Source of the DNA: Hyphomicrobium sp.
GTDB taxonomy: Bacteria > Pseudomonadota > Alphaproteobacteria > Rhizobiales > Hyphomicrobiaceae
Direction of reading: 5' to 3'
Length of the DNA: 64,000 bases
Assembly (NCBI GenBank): GCA_017512425.1
Contig: JAFWGI010000002.1
Location: forward strand, 62,001 to 126,000
Below the pieces are notes generated by a model. It was not told the DNA's origin. It saw only the letters and a list, made by a program, of their open reading frames with translations, and did not search any database. Positions 8,463-17,228 of this stretch are shown piece by piece. A program made the position numbers and the translations under genes. Every line of letters starts with the position of its first letter. Within the stretch, counting starts at the first letter, position 1.

Positions 8463-11400
8463 TTACTTGAGGTCGAAAAGCCTGAGCTGGCGCTCATCCT
8501 GACCGCGCGTTTCGGCGGCCAATTGCTCGATGCGATCGAACGGCACCTGTTCGGCCGAAATGAGAGACTTGAGCGCCTTCATCGGGCGGACGAGCCCTTC
8601 TTGCACGAGGTGGAATTCGCCGACCGTCTGGCCTGGCAACGCGCTCGCCGGATCGAGGCCGGATTCCGACTGGAACGCGGCTTTAAGTTTACGCAGCGCC
8701 GTGTCTTCGCGCACGCGCCCGATGAACCAGCTCGTGATCTGGTCGCGGCTCTTGTAATCGAGGTCGCCCGGCGACTGCGTCGCGAGCATCAATCCGAGAC
8801 CCGCCGAGCGCGCACGCTTCAGCAAGCTTTGCAGCGGTTCGGCCGTCGCCGGCTTCGAGTTGGCCGGAATGTACAAGTCGGCTTCGTCGAACATGACGAC
8901 GGCCTGCAATTCGTCGTTCGGGTTGCGCTGGCAGAAGCGCAGCGCTTCCGACAGGAACTGCGATACCCAGAACAGGATGTTCTCGTTGTCGCCAAGGAAG
9001 CCCGTGTAGATGATCGACAGCCGCGTACGGTTCGGGCGTTGATATTTGCCGAGGCCGAGCAGGCTTTCCATGCGCAGGCTCTCGCCACCGCCTTCAAACA
9101 GCACGGTGTTGCGCAGACGAAGACTATCGAGCTGCGCGACGAGATCGCGGCGCAGTTTGCCCGACGGGTCCATCCGCTGCGTCTGATCGGTCAGCTCCGG
9201 ATGCTCGTCTTCGAGCAGATGGATCAGATCGCCGAGCGTGACTTCGCTGTTCGACAGCGAGCCCAGAATGCGCAACGCGACCGCGAGCACGCCCGACTGC
9301 TTCTGATGCGTCGCCGAATTTTTCAGATGCAGCATCTCACCGAGCGCGGCGGCTGACAGATTAGCCAGCAACTGCTGCTCGTGATCCGGCAACTCGTTGA
9401 TGCCCGTCGGCAGCAGCGTGATCGAGATCGGACGGCCCGAGCCACGACCCGGCGTATAGACCGCGACGTCGATGGCGTCGGCGAGCTTTTCGCGCTCGGC
9501 ACGGCGTTCGGCGGTTTCGTTGTCGTTCGACCGCCAGACGTCCGGGTTGGCGTAGCTCGCGAGGTCGCCTTTACGGTCGATCAGCACCGCTGGAATACCG
9601 CGCAGCAGAAGCTGTTCGATCAGCGACAGCGCGAGCGTCGTCTTACCGGAGCCCGAGCCGCCGAGGAACGCGGCGTGGCGCTTCAGCACGCTCTTGTTCA
9701 ACGTCACGGCGCGGCCCCGATTGCCGATTTCGCGCCCCGACAGAATGCTTGAACCGTAGGTGCCGTTTTCATCCAGAATGACGGACAACGGCAGGTCTTC
9801 GTCGTTGGCGGCGAGCGCGTCGCCGGAAATCGTCGCGGCCTCGCGGCTGCTCGCACCCGTGTGATCGTCAAAGCCGGTCATCGACGTCTGCGGATCTTCG
9901 ATGTCCTTAGCCACGAGGCGCGGTAGCGGACGGCCGAGCAAATCGAGACGCAGCAGGTAGGTGATCGAGAGCAGCGTCGACAGCGGCTTGGTGCCGTCGA
10001 GCCATTGCGTCATGCCGGCATCGCCGCGATGGTGCGCCGTGAATTCGCGCACCGTCATCATGCGTTCCCACTCGGGGATCGGCACGAGCAACTGGCGTCC
10101 ACCGCTGTCGCGGAATTTGCGCAGCGCCTGCGCGGTCTGGTTCTTCGAGTTCGGCGGGAAGTCCGTCGCGCGCAGCATGAAGGACGGCTTGCCCTGGATC
10201 GACGTCAGCACCTTGTCGAGCTGACGCTTCAAGCCGCCGCCCTGCGTCGGGCGATTGCAGATAAAGACGCGGACATCGTTGGCGAAGCCGGTGCGGTGAC
10301 GGACGGTCAAGTCGAAAGCCGGCAGATCATCGCCGAGTTCGAGACGCTTGACGGTGACGTCAATCGCCTTGCCCCACTCGTCGCGCGCCAGCAGCAGCGC
10401 GGTCGAGAGCACGTCGACAAGTTCCTTGTCGTCGGCCGGCATTTCGGCTTCGCTTTCATTGGCGAAGCGTTCCCACATTTCGCGATACTGCACCGCCGAC
10501 ATCGATCCGTGCGTTTCAGGTTCTTCTGGGCTGAAACCGACGGCCTGTCCGAGCGCCTGCGCCAGTGTGCTGACGAACGACGGCGCGGGTGCTGCTTCGT
10601 TGCCGTCGCTTTCGTTTTCCTGGCCGGTCAGCTCGCGAATCCGCGACTGCGCGTGCTCCAGCAGACGCCGCGTCGACAGCCCGCCGAATTCTTCGAAGAA
10701 CTGCGGTCCGAAAAACGCCGACGCATCCGGGAAGCTCATGCCCGAGCCATTGATCTCGGCCTGATGCGCGATGCGCTTCGAAATAATAAGCCGCGCTTCT
10801 TCGACCGTCCGGCTCTCGCGGAGCAGCACCGGGCCAGACTTCTCAATCCGGTCGATATACGACTGAGCGACCATGCTGCGCACTTGCCCGTAAAAATCTT
10901 CCAGGCACGAAATGACGATGATCGCGTTCGTCAGGCGGTTGGCGATCTGGATCAGGTCGCGCACCGCACGCTGGAAGCGCTCTTCCGAATTATCGAAAAA
11001 GCGCAGGTCTTCAACCTGGTCGATGCAAAACACGAGCGCGGCGCGATCGACCGACCACACGAGTGCGCCGAGTGCTGCAATGATTTCAAACGCGCGATCT
11101 TCGCCGGTATTCGGATCTAGTGCGCAAACGGCTTCATGCGCGATCGGCGACAACTGCCGGCCGTGCAAATATTGCCGGACGCGCTGATCGATGCGCGGAT
11201 CACGGCGCTGCATGTAAAGCAGAGCGCGCACGATATTGATATCGAGCTCGCGCGTCTGGAACTTTTCGCTCGCGACGATGTCGTCGGACAAGCGCATGAT
11301 CAGGCGTGCGAGTTCGGCATCGTCCATCTGCGCGTCGCGCAATTGTTCGAGGTCGGCGGCCGAAATCACCTCACTGTCGAGCACGAGTTTGTTCGTCAGC

Positions 11401-11852
11401 CGCGACAGAGCGCTATCGCCGAAACGATCCGGATCGTATGGCTTCTCAAACGAATGCACGAGGCGGCGCAGATAGAAATCGGCGTAGTTGGCAACGTCCG
11501 GCGTCATCTGCGCGTAGCCGAAATAGGCGCGGCTCGTGCGATGGCTTTCCGTGCGCAGCGCCCGCAAGAGATGCGTTTTGCCAGCGCCAGATTGGCCGTG
11601 GAACAGCAAGATGCGGTCTTGAACGTGGAAGCCGCGGCCCGACGTGATCGTCGTCACGAGATCATCGAACTTGCGGCGCGCTTTGGCGTGAACCTCCGGG
11701 ACATCGACCGGATCGGCGCGCCAAAGATCGTCCTCCCAGGTGATGGAGTGCTCGAACGCCTCGCTCAGCTTATCGGGAGCGAGCGAGTGCGCGAATTCCT
11801 GCTTTTTCTGAGAACTGCCTTCGGCGCCCATTATCAGACGAATGACCTTCAA
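8463..11852 (-). CDS. Double P-loop ATPase: N-terminal AAA/STAND-like module fused to a HerA/FtsK-like module
   Basis: This 1129-residue cytoplasmic protein carries two separate NTPase units. The first has Walker A GQSGAGKTH at residues 86-94 and a Walker B-like VFCIDQVEDL near 274-283, followed by helical ORC/STAND-type sequence. A middle region at about 480-610 has mixed beta/alpha character and no recognised motif. The second unit has Walker A GGSGSGKTT at 731-739, an IDRKGD segment at 758-763, Walker B VVMFDEADL at about 985-993 and a sensor-like LATQSPGDLDY near 1023-1032. The IDRKGD and ATQSP features are typical of HerA/DUF87 DNA-pumping ATPases. Its start overlaps the stop of the 407-residue gene upstream by 4 bases. 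A role in DNA translocation, conjugation or defence is inference; the fused architecture is not one I can name. Confidence 0.8.
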   Translation of the reverse strand: MKVIRLIMGAEGSSQKKQEFAHSLAPDKLSEAFEHSITWEDDLWRADPVDVPEVHAKARRKFDDLVTTITSGRGFHVQDRILLFHGQSGAGKTHLLRALRTESHRTSRAYFGYAQMTPDVANYADFYLRRLVHSFEKPYDPDRFGDSALSRLTNKLVLDSEVISAADLEQLRDAQMDDAELARLIMRLSDDIVASEKFQTRELDINIVRALLYMQRRDPRIDQRVRQYLHGRQLSPIAHEAVCALDPNTGEDRAFEIIAALGALVWSVDRAALVFCIDQVEDLRFFDNSEERFQRAVRDLIQIANRLTNAIIVISCLEDFYGQVRSMVAQSYIDRIEKSGPVLLRESRTVEEARLIISKRIAHQAEINGSGMSFPDASAFFGPQFFEEFGGLSTRRLLEHAQSRIRELTGQENESDGNEAAPAPSFVSTLAQALGQAVGFSPEEPETHGSMSAVQYREMWERFANESEAEMPADDKELVDVLSTALLLARDEWGKAIDVTVKRLELGDDLPAFDLTVRHRTGFANDVRVFICNRPTQGGGLKRQLDKVLTSIQGKPSFMLRATDFPPNSKNQTAQALRKFRDSGGRQLLVPIPEWERMMTVREFTAHHRGDAGMTQWLDGTKPLSTLLSITYLLRLDLLGRPLPRLVAKDIEDPQTSMTGFDDHTGASSREAATISGDALAANDEDLPLSVILDENGTYGSSILSGREIGNRGRAVTLNKSVLKRHAAFLGGSGSGKTTLALSLIEQLLLRGIPAVLIDRKGDLASYANPDVWRSNDNETAERRAEREKLADAIDVAVYTPGRGSGRPISITLLPTGINELPDHEQQLLANLSAAALGEMLHLKNSATHQKQSGVLAVALRILGSLSNSEVTLGDLIHLLEDEHPELTDQTQRMDPSGKLRRDLVAQLDSLRLRNTVLFEGGGESLRMESLLGLGKYQRPNRTRLSIIYTGFLGDNENILFWVSQFLSEALRFCQRNPNDELQAVVMFDEADLYIPANSKPATAEPLQSLLKRARSAGLGLMLATQSPGDLDYKSRDQITSWFIGRVREDTALRKLKAAFQSESGLDPASALPGQTVGEFHLVQEGLVRPMKALKSLISAEQVPFDRIEQLAAETRGQDERQLRLFDLK

Positions 11853-13072
11853 TCTTCAACGCGCACGAAGTGCCAGACCGTGTTCTTGTAGAGGATTTTG
11901 GAGTCCTCTAACTCCTTGAGATCGCACTTATCTTTTAGATCAGCGCCGGCGAGAACGACGTGTCCTGTCCGGTGAGCTTCGGCGAGCATGCTCTTGAAGG
12001 CAATTTCGCTCAGTTCCCACTCGGGCCGCGTGTCACGAATCGCGTTCCATACCAGAGAGATAAACGCCTTCCGGTTGCCTGGCCAGCCCTCAGAAACAGG
12101 TCGTGCCGCCGATACAACAGCGCTAGCGAATTCGGGCATGTCGGGACGGATCGGCTCGCCGCGAAGTTGCGGTCGCGTTTGCGGCCGTTGCGCCGCCGGT
12201 TCGCTGAGCGGCAGCGGTGCCTGATCGTTGTCGGCAGCCGGAGACGGACGCGGAAGGCGCTTTTCGAGCGTCTTGATCGCGGTTTCCGGCGTCGGCGCCG
12301 TCGTCAGGCGGCGCAGCAGCGCCACGCTCAAGCTTTCGAGAGACGCATCGGTGGCGCCGTATATCTCAGCCGCGAGCATCACGACGAGCTTGCCGTCAGT
12401 TGCGACGTCGCGCGGCTGCTTGAACAATTGCCCGGCGAGGATTCGGCCGGCTTTGCCGGGCAATCCCGAGCCTTTGCCCAAGCCGGTTTTGATCTTGTTG
12501 CCGAACGCGCGTTCGAGCGCGATGACGGCGAGTTCAGCGCGGAGCGTGGTTGGCGATAAAACTTTCGCCGCACCAAGCGCGAAGTGCTGCTGCAACATCA
12601 GCGCCGCCAGACTTTCGGGCCGCGCCAGCGCTTTCAGAACCGCAGGCGATGGCTGTTTGACGCCGAGCGCATTGAGCAGAAGCGCGTCGCGCACGCTGGT
12701 CCAGCTCGCCGGGTATGCGCCGGTCTGTCCGAGTTTTTGAGCGGCTGATGCGCGGCCAGTCTCCGTTGCGCTCAAGCGGCTGCGTTGTTCGCTGATGGCC
12801 TTCTTGTCGATCAATCCGCCGATTGCACGTTCGGCAGCTTGGCGAAATGCCGTGCCGTTGATCTTCGGCGCGACGAGCGTTGCCAGATCGCGTTGCAGAT
12901 CGGCGCGCGTTGCCGTCGCCGCCGCGACGCGGAGCAGTACGAGGTCGTCGATCGGCAGCATGCCGTCGCTGTTGCTCTGCGCCTGCCCTTCGCTGCCGGG
13001 ACGGGCGCCGCGCGCTTTATTGCTTGCAGCCGTCATGTCTGCTGATCCCTCCGCCGAATCGGACGTGCGCAA
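11849..13072 (-). CDS. Partner of the double ATPase; possible winged-helix protein, 407 residues
   Basis: The first gene of the operon, it ends in an ATGA overlap with the ATPase gene, so translation is coupled. After a polar leader of about 40 residues, a helical domain (about 42-115) ends in a basic turn (KKAISEQRSRLSATETGR) like a winged helix. A central helical domain runs to about 260, followed by a Pro-rich linker. The C-terminal 75 residues (starting near GNRKAFISLVWNAI and ending YKNTVWHFVRVED) look like a compact helix-sheet domain of winged-helix type. No catalytic motif was seen. A DNA-binding or adaptor role for the ATPase is inferred from position and predicted folds only. An in-frame ATG 12 codons in (MTAASNK) is an alternative start. 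Confidence 0.72.
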   Translation of the reverse strand: MRTSDSAEGSADMTAASNKARGARPGSEGQAQSNSDGMLPIDDLVLLRVAAATATRADLQRDLATLVAPKINGTAFRQAAERAIGGLIDKKAISEQRSRLSATETGRASAAQKLGQTGAYPASWTSVRDALLLNALGVKQPSPAVLKALARPESLAALMLQQHFALGAAKVLSPTTLRAELAVIALERAFGNKIKTGLGKGSGLPGKAGRILAGQLFKQPRDVATDGKLVVMLAAEIYGATDASLESLSVALLRRLTTAPTPETAIKTLEKRLPRPSPAADNDQAPLPLSEPAAQRPQTRPQLRGEPIRPDMPEFASAVVSAARPVSEGWPGNRKAFISLVWNAIRDTRPEWELSEIAFKSMLAEAHRTGHVVLAGADLKDKCDLKELEDSKILYKNTVWHFVRVED

Positions 13073-13388
13073 ACTTTAATGCAACGCCGCGTGCATCCCT
13101 ATGCTACCGGCGCAAAAAGCACGGGATGGCGCGGAGATTACAAATGCGATCCAAGCGCATTCGTCGGAGTTTGGCCGCGCCGACGCCCAAATGGCGACAC
13201 CTTGTTGCGGCGATTATGAAGCCGGGCGGGAATGTTTTCCGAGGGAAAGCAACGGCGATGTTCAGGTTTGTCTCGTGTGCTGCGCAAGCGCGCGGCGATG
13301 ATTCGCGAGCCGTTAGCGTTAACGTCCAGTTAATGGATTTCCGGCAATGATGAGCCCATCCGCACATCGTGTGCCGGGAGTAGCATTT
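13073..13388. other. Divergent intergenic region
   Basis: The region separates the minus-strand ATPase operon from the plus-strand CAP-domain lipoprotein gene, so it should hold both promoters. No clear -35/-10 pair, operator repeat or gene was recognised. Confidence 0.4.
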
Positions 13389-14045
13389 ATGTATCGCGTC
13401 GCTCTCACGGCCGGGATCGCAATGGCGTTAGCCGGTTGCAGCCTTGGCTCGTCCTCCATCACGTCCGGCTTTGCCGAAGACCCACCGTCGACGGCGTCGA
13501 TCACGGCGCCGAAGTCCAAGAGCGTTGGGCTTGGCGGCGAACCGTCATTGCCGCGCGGCGTCCAGCTGGCAAAACTCGACGACAAAGCGCCGACGGGCAC
13601 CTTCGAAAAGGCGCCGGCGGGCATTCTGTCGGACCGCGATTATTCGAAGACGATGCTCGACGCGCAGATGGCGCGCGACATCATCAACGGCTATCGCAAG
13701 GAAAAGGGCCTCAAGCCTTTGAAGCTTTCGCCCGAGCTGACGGAAGCCGCCAAGGCGCATGCGCGTGACCTCGCGAAGTGGGATCGCATTTCGCATTACG
13801 GTTCCGATGGCTCCAATCCGTGGGACCGCGTCAAGCGCACGGGCTACAAGGCGCGTCTGACCGCCGAGAACGTTGGCACCGGCCAAATTGACTTCAATGA
13901 AGTCATGAAGGGCTGGAAGGACTCACCAGGTCACAACAAGAACCTGCTGATGTCGGACGCCGACCATATGGGCGTCGCACTCGTCCAAGACCCCAAATCC
14001 GAATTCAAATCCTTCTGGACCCTCGTCATCGGCTCACCGATGTAG
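13389..14045 (+). CDS. CAP-domain (SCP/PR1-like) lipoprotein
   Basis: The ATG at 13389 is preferred over one 42 bases upstream. It gives a clean lipoprotein signal peptide (MYRVALTAGIAMALAGC, lipobox LAGC, lipidated Cys 17) and has GGGAG eight bases upstream. After a disordered Ser/Pro/Lys linker to about residue 95, the CAP domain follows, with an ...INGYRKEKGLKPL... helix, SPELTEAAKAHARDLA, SHYGSDGS, AENVGTG and SPGHNKNLLM. These are the conserved blocks of the family. Bacterial CAP proteins are extracytoplasmic; their biochemical role is mostly unknown. It appears monocistronic. Confidence 0.85.
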   Translation: MYRVALTAGIAMALAGCSLGSSSITSGFAEDPPSTASITAPKSKSVGLGGEPSLPRGVQLAKLDDKAPTGTFEKAPAGILSDRDYSKTMLDAQMARDIINGYRKEKGLKPLKLSPELTEAAKAHARDLAKWDRISHYGSDGSNPWDRVKRTGYKARLTAENVGTGQIDFNEVMKGWKDSPGHNKNLLMSDADHMGVALVQDPKSEFKSFWTLVIGSPM

Positions 14046-14141
14046 GGTGGCGCAGCGCCAAGCATCTGGAGTGATCTTGCCCCAGAATCGACTAAAACTC
14101 TGTCAGGAATAACTTGGCAGATTGACCAAAGGTGCCCATGT

Positions 14142-14513
14142 ATGCGAATCATAGGTGCATCGCGCCCTATTCGAATTGCAGATGGGAGTCAAGAACCTGT
14201 GGTAGCTCCGGTCAAAAAAATTGACACTCAGCAGCTATCCCGAACGATCCTGAGAGAACTCGGGAAGCTATTTGACGATATTAAGATCGTAGATGTTGTC
14301 GTCTCTCCCGACCGCGACAGAGACGGCGACGATATTCTGCGCGTCGAGGCGGTCTTCACAGGCGTTTTGCGAGGAGACGACGCGAAAAAAGTTGCCGGCG
14401 CCTCAAGGCAACTTCGCCCGATGCTTGATAAGATAGATGAAGACATCTATCCGCTTCTATCATTTGTATCAAAAGTGGATTACGAGCGCGGGCAAAAGCG
14501 TGAAGCCAGATGA
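14142..14513 (+). CDS. Small protein of unknown function upstream of a HEPN-like gene
   Basis: This 123-residue protein overlaps the next gene and so forms a two-gene unit with it. The sequence contains a basic N-terminus, a VDVVVSPDRDRDGDDILRVE strand-turn-strand segment and a C-terminal DEDIYPLLSFVSKVDYE stretch. The last recalls the end of small nucleotidyltransferase (MNT)-like partners of HEPN proteins, but the GSxD catalytic motif is absent. Base composition and codon use here are less G/C-rich than in flanking genes, which suggests acquisition. No function can be assigned. Confidence 0.6.
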   Translation: MRIIGASRPIRIADGSQEPVVAPVKKIDTQQLSRTILRELGKLFDDIKIVDVVVSPDRDRDGDDILRVEAVFTGVLRGDDAKKVAGASRQLRPMLDKIDEDIYPLLSFVSKVDYERGQKREAR

Positions 14514-14955
14514 TTTGTTAATCACCGCTAGCGACCTAATACGCGGACCGAGAAGACTCCGACAGTCGAACTTGAGAAGGGCATGTAGCACAACCTACTA
14601 TGCCCTTTTTCATACTCTGTGCAGGTGTTGCGCCGATACGATGGTGAGCGACAAGTCGACAAAGAGAGCATGGGTCCAAGCCTACCGCTTCTTGAAGCAC
14701 GGACATGTCAAAAATCAATGCGCTCATAAAAGAATTGCCGACTTTCCCGACGAAATCCAAGACTTTGCCGATATGTTTGTGCAGATGCAGGAGAAGCGGC
14801 ATCGAGCGGATTATGATCCGACCGGTATTTATTATAAGTCTGCAGTAAAGGCAGATATCGACGCCGCCAAAACAGCAATAGACGCATTCACGAAGTCTAC
14901 TAGAAAAGATAAGCGAGCATTTGTAATTTTCGTAGCTTTGGATGGTCCGAAATAG
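14500..14955 (+). CDS. HEPN-domain-like protein
   Basis: The preferred GTG start at 14500 gives a short overlap with the upstream stop (14513); an ATG at 14437 would overlap by 77 bases and adds no domain sequence. The four-helix HEPN-type pattern is visible: LLITASDLI near residue 5, LRRACSTTYYALFHTLC near 25-42, and EKRHRADYDPTG near 110. The last is the RxxADYD-type motif of this subgroup. The canonical R-x4-6-H nuclease motif is not evident, so RNase activity is doubtful. HEPN proteins often work with a small partner in toxin-antitoxin or abortive-infection modules, and the coupled upstream gene fits that. A relatively A/T-rich composition supports horizontal origin. Confidence 0.68.
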   Translation: MKPDDLLITASDLIRGPRRLRQSNLRRACSTTYYALFHTLCRCCADTMVSDKSTKRAWVQAYRFLKHGHVKNQCAHKRIADFPDEIQDFADMFVQMQEKRHRADYDPTGIYYKSAVKADIDAAKTAIDAFTKSTRKDKRAFVIFVALDGPK

Positions 14956-14972
14956 ATCGTAGCTGCGAGAAC

Positions 14973-16475
14973 CTAAAGCTTCGGCAAATTCTTCCAGATC
15001 GCGATCTCGATATCGAGACGCCGCCAGACGACGACGGAATTCATCAGCGCCGCCATGCTGAGCGAGATCGACGTCGCAACCGCAGCGCCGATCAATCCGA
15101 AATGCGGCACAAGCGCGAAGTTCAAAGCGACGTTGAGGATCGCCGCGGCAACCAGCACCGTCGCGCACAGCGCCTGTTCGCCAAGCATGTTGAGCAGATA
15201 CTCCGCCGGTCCCATTGACGAGCGGAACAGGAAGCCGACGACCAGAATGCACATCACCGGATAGCCGGCTTCGAATTGCGGACCGAACAGCCAGAGCAGC
15301 GGCTTGCCGAGCGCCAGGATTATGATTGCGCCAGCAAGCGACGGCCAGAACGTCCAGTTGACGGCGTCCTTGACGAACGCGCGCAGGCCTTCCTTATCGC
15401 CGCGCGCATTCAGCGCCGCGAACTTGTGCGCCACCGCGCTGCCGACGGCGTAGTGCACGAACATGATCAGCGCCATCGTCTTTCCGGCGGCGAAATAAAT
15501 GCCGACGTCAGTTGGCGACATGTAGCGCGAGATGACCAGCACGTCGGTATTTTGCAAAGCCAGTTCACACGCAGAAATCAACACAAGCGGCAACGACGTC
15601 TTGAACCAGAATTTGAAGTCGTGCGCGCGCGGCCCCGCCGGCACAGCGGTCTTCAGGCGCCGGTTGATCATTACAAGCTGCGCAACCGCCGTCAGCCACG
15701 TCGCGACGATGGCCGCTGCCGCAGCCGTGGTCGCCGTCATCGGCAGACCATACGCATACGCCGCCGCCATCGCAGCAAGTAGCAGCAGCGGACGCAAGAC
15801 GTACGGCGGCACTAACGCGGCGCTCATCCAGCCGTTGGCGCGGCCAATGCCGTCGTGCACTTCCGTCAGAGCAAACAGCGGAATGCACACAAGCGCCAAG
15901 TAGAGCGGCAGGATGAAATGATTTTCGATGTGCGCTTGCAGCAGGTAAACGCCGGCGAGACCGGCCAGCATGACAAGCGTACCGAGGCCGAGCGTTGCGA
16001 TCCGCGATCCGCGTGCCAGGCCGCGCAGAAGATCGAATTTTCCGGTTTCGCGATACTCGGGAGCCAACCGAATAACGACGGTATTCAATCCGGCGTGCGC
16101 CGTACCGCCGAGAATAAGTACCCAGGTCCACACCGCGACGTAGATGCCGTATTCAAAACCGCCCATCCAGCGGGCGAGCACGATTTGCGAGAGATACAGC
16201 AGACCTGCGCTCAAGACGCGCACGCCGAAAGCGATCAGCGCGTCGCGCTGGGTCTTTTCTCGTTCGCCGTCGCCCGATGTTTCAGCGAACGCACGCGCCG
16301 CCATGTTGCGCAGGCGCGTGACGCGCGTGGCAGTCGGGGCGAAAGCGTTGTCTTGGATTTCGATGCTGGAAATCGGCGTCGGTCCGGCCGCGCTGTGAGC
16401 GGCATCGTCAGCCGTCACCGTTGCGCCGGGCTGTGCTGCGTTCGCGTGCAGCCTGTAGACCGTCGCAGACTTCAT
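14973..16475 (-). CDS. Polysaccharide/lipid flippase, MATE/Wzx-like membrane protein
   Basis: A 500-residue integral membrane protein starts at the ATG at 16475 (a GTG nine bases upstream is possible). After a soluble N-terminal tail of about 85 residues, roughly a dozen hydrophobic helices follow in two halves. Landmarks are the ARWMGGFEYGIY block after the first helix and YMSPTDVGIYFAAGK in the middle. These are hallmarks of O-antigen/exopolysaccharide flippases that move lipid-linked glycans across the inner membrane. No glycosyltransferase genes adjoin, so the substrate is unknown. A 78-codon gene starts upstream on the same strand, 24 bases from this start, and probably shares its transcript. 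Confidence 0.82.
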   Translation of the reverse strand: MKSATVYRLHANAAQPGATVTADDAAHSAAGPTPISSIEIQDNAFAPTATRVTRLRNMAARAFAETSGDGEREKTQRDALIAFGVRVLSAGLLYLSQIVLARWMGGFEYGIYVAVWTWVLILGGTAHAGLNTVVIRLAPEYRETGKFDLLRGLARGSRIATLGLGTLVMLAGLAGVYLLQAHIENHFILPLYLALVCIPLFALTEVHDGIGRANGWMSAALVPPYVLRPLLLLAAMAAAYAYGLPMTATTAAAAAIVATWLTAVAQLVMINRRLKTAVPAGPRAHDFKFWFKTSLPLVLISACELALQNTDVLVISRYMSPTDVGIYFAAGKTMALIMFVHYAVGSAVAHKFAALNARGDKEGLRAFVKDAVNWTFWPSLAGAIIILALGKPLLWLFGPQFEAGYPVMCILVVGFLFRSSMGPAEYLLNMLGEQALCATVLVAAAILNVALNFALVPHFGLIGAAVATSISLSMAALMNSVVVWRRLDIEIAIWKNLPKL

Positions 16476-16499
16476 TGAACTCACTCAATTCCTAACTCG

Positions 16500-16736
16500 T
16501 CACATGCGATCGAGACGAGCGCGTTCCCGGTTGCGCACCAGTTCCGCGACGCCGCTCCATGCCCAGGCTCGTCCCGCGTCGCCTTTTTCGCCGTGGTAGG
16601 ATGCGAAAAACTCCGCAACGTCGGCAGCGAACGCACCGTGCCGGCCTTCGAGAACCTCAGCCATCGCAGCGACGTCGCGCGGAGTTGGCGTGGCGTCGGT
16701 ATCTGGATGCCAGGAGGCGTTCGTCGTTATGGCCAT
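16500..16736 (-). CDS. Small protein of unknown function, 78 residues
   Basis: A short, acidic N-terminal half (TPTPRDVAAMAEVLEGRHG) is followed by EFFASYHGEKGDAGRAWAWSGVAELVRNRE. No signal peptide or membrane segment is present. It looks like a small helical cytoplasmic protein and lies directly upstream of the flippase gene with a 24-base gap, so the two are probably co-transcribed. Its function is not recognised. Confidence 0.55.
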   Translation of the reverse strand: MAITTNASWHPDTDATPTPRDVAAMAEVLEGRHGAFAADVAEFFASYHGEKGDAGRAWAWSGVAELVRNRERARLDRM

Positions 16737-16898
16737 TGTAATGTCCTACTCGTTCCTTAAGTCCGGGTTTATGGAAGAGCGGGAAAGCAAGAACAGCGCC
16801 ACGACTGCGAGACACGGTGAATAAGCGTTAACGGCTGCGCCCAACGCGCGCTATGATAGGCGTGAGACCGCAGCGTCGAGCCGAAGGAGATAGCCGTC

Positions 16899-17207
16899 AT
16901 GCTTCCAGGATTGAGCCGAAATGGCCCGGCGGTATCGATATTCGCGCTCGTCACCGCTGCTGTATTGTTTCTGGCCGCTCCGTCGTCGGTGCTGGCGGGA
17001 CCACTTGCGGTTTTTCCGGCCGCAGACGAGGCGCCATCTGACGGCGCCGATGCGGATAGTGATAACGATGCCGGCCAGCCGCCCCAACGCGCGCCTGAGG
17101 CGGACGAACCGTCCGAAGACGGGACAGACGGCGCGACGGGCGACAATTCCGCAGAGCCGCCGTCCGGATGTTTGTTCCGGGATGGGCCGCTCGAGCTGGT
17201 CGTCTAG
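16899..17207 (+). CDS. Small acidic exported protein
   Basis: The ATG at 16899 follows a strong GAAGGAGA ribosome site about 9 bases upstream. Residues 1-33 are a signal peptide (FALVTAAVLFLAAPSSVLAG, cleavage near VLA-G). The mature part of about 68 residues is dominated by Asp, Glu, Pro and Ala (DGADADSDNDAGQ...) and is probably disordered. It ends with one Cys in GCLFRDGP. It converges with the carboxypeptidase gene, with 21 bases between stops. The product may be a periplasmic cation-binding or linker-type protein, but no family was recognised. Confidence 0.62.
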   Translation: MLPGLSRNGPAVSIFALVTAAVLFLAAPSSVLAGPLAVFPAADEAPSDGADADSDNDAGQPPQRAPEADEPSEDGTDGATGDNSAEPPSGCLFRDGPLELVV

Positions 17208-17228
17208 CCACACGATTGTCCGAGATTT

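Noticed and set aside
16769..17146. 125-codon minus-strand frame opposite the small acidic exported protein
   Set aside because: The plus-strand frame has a strong ribosome site and a signal peptide; the minus frame is Ser/Pro/Arg-rich without motifs.
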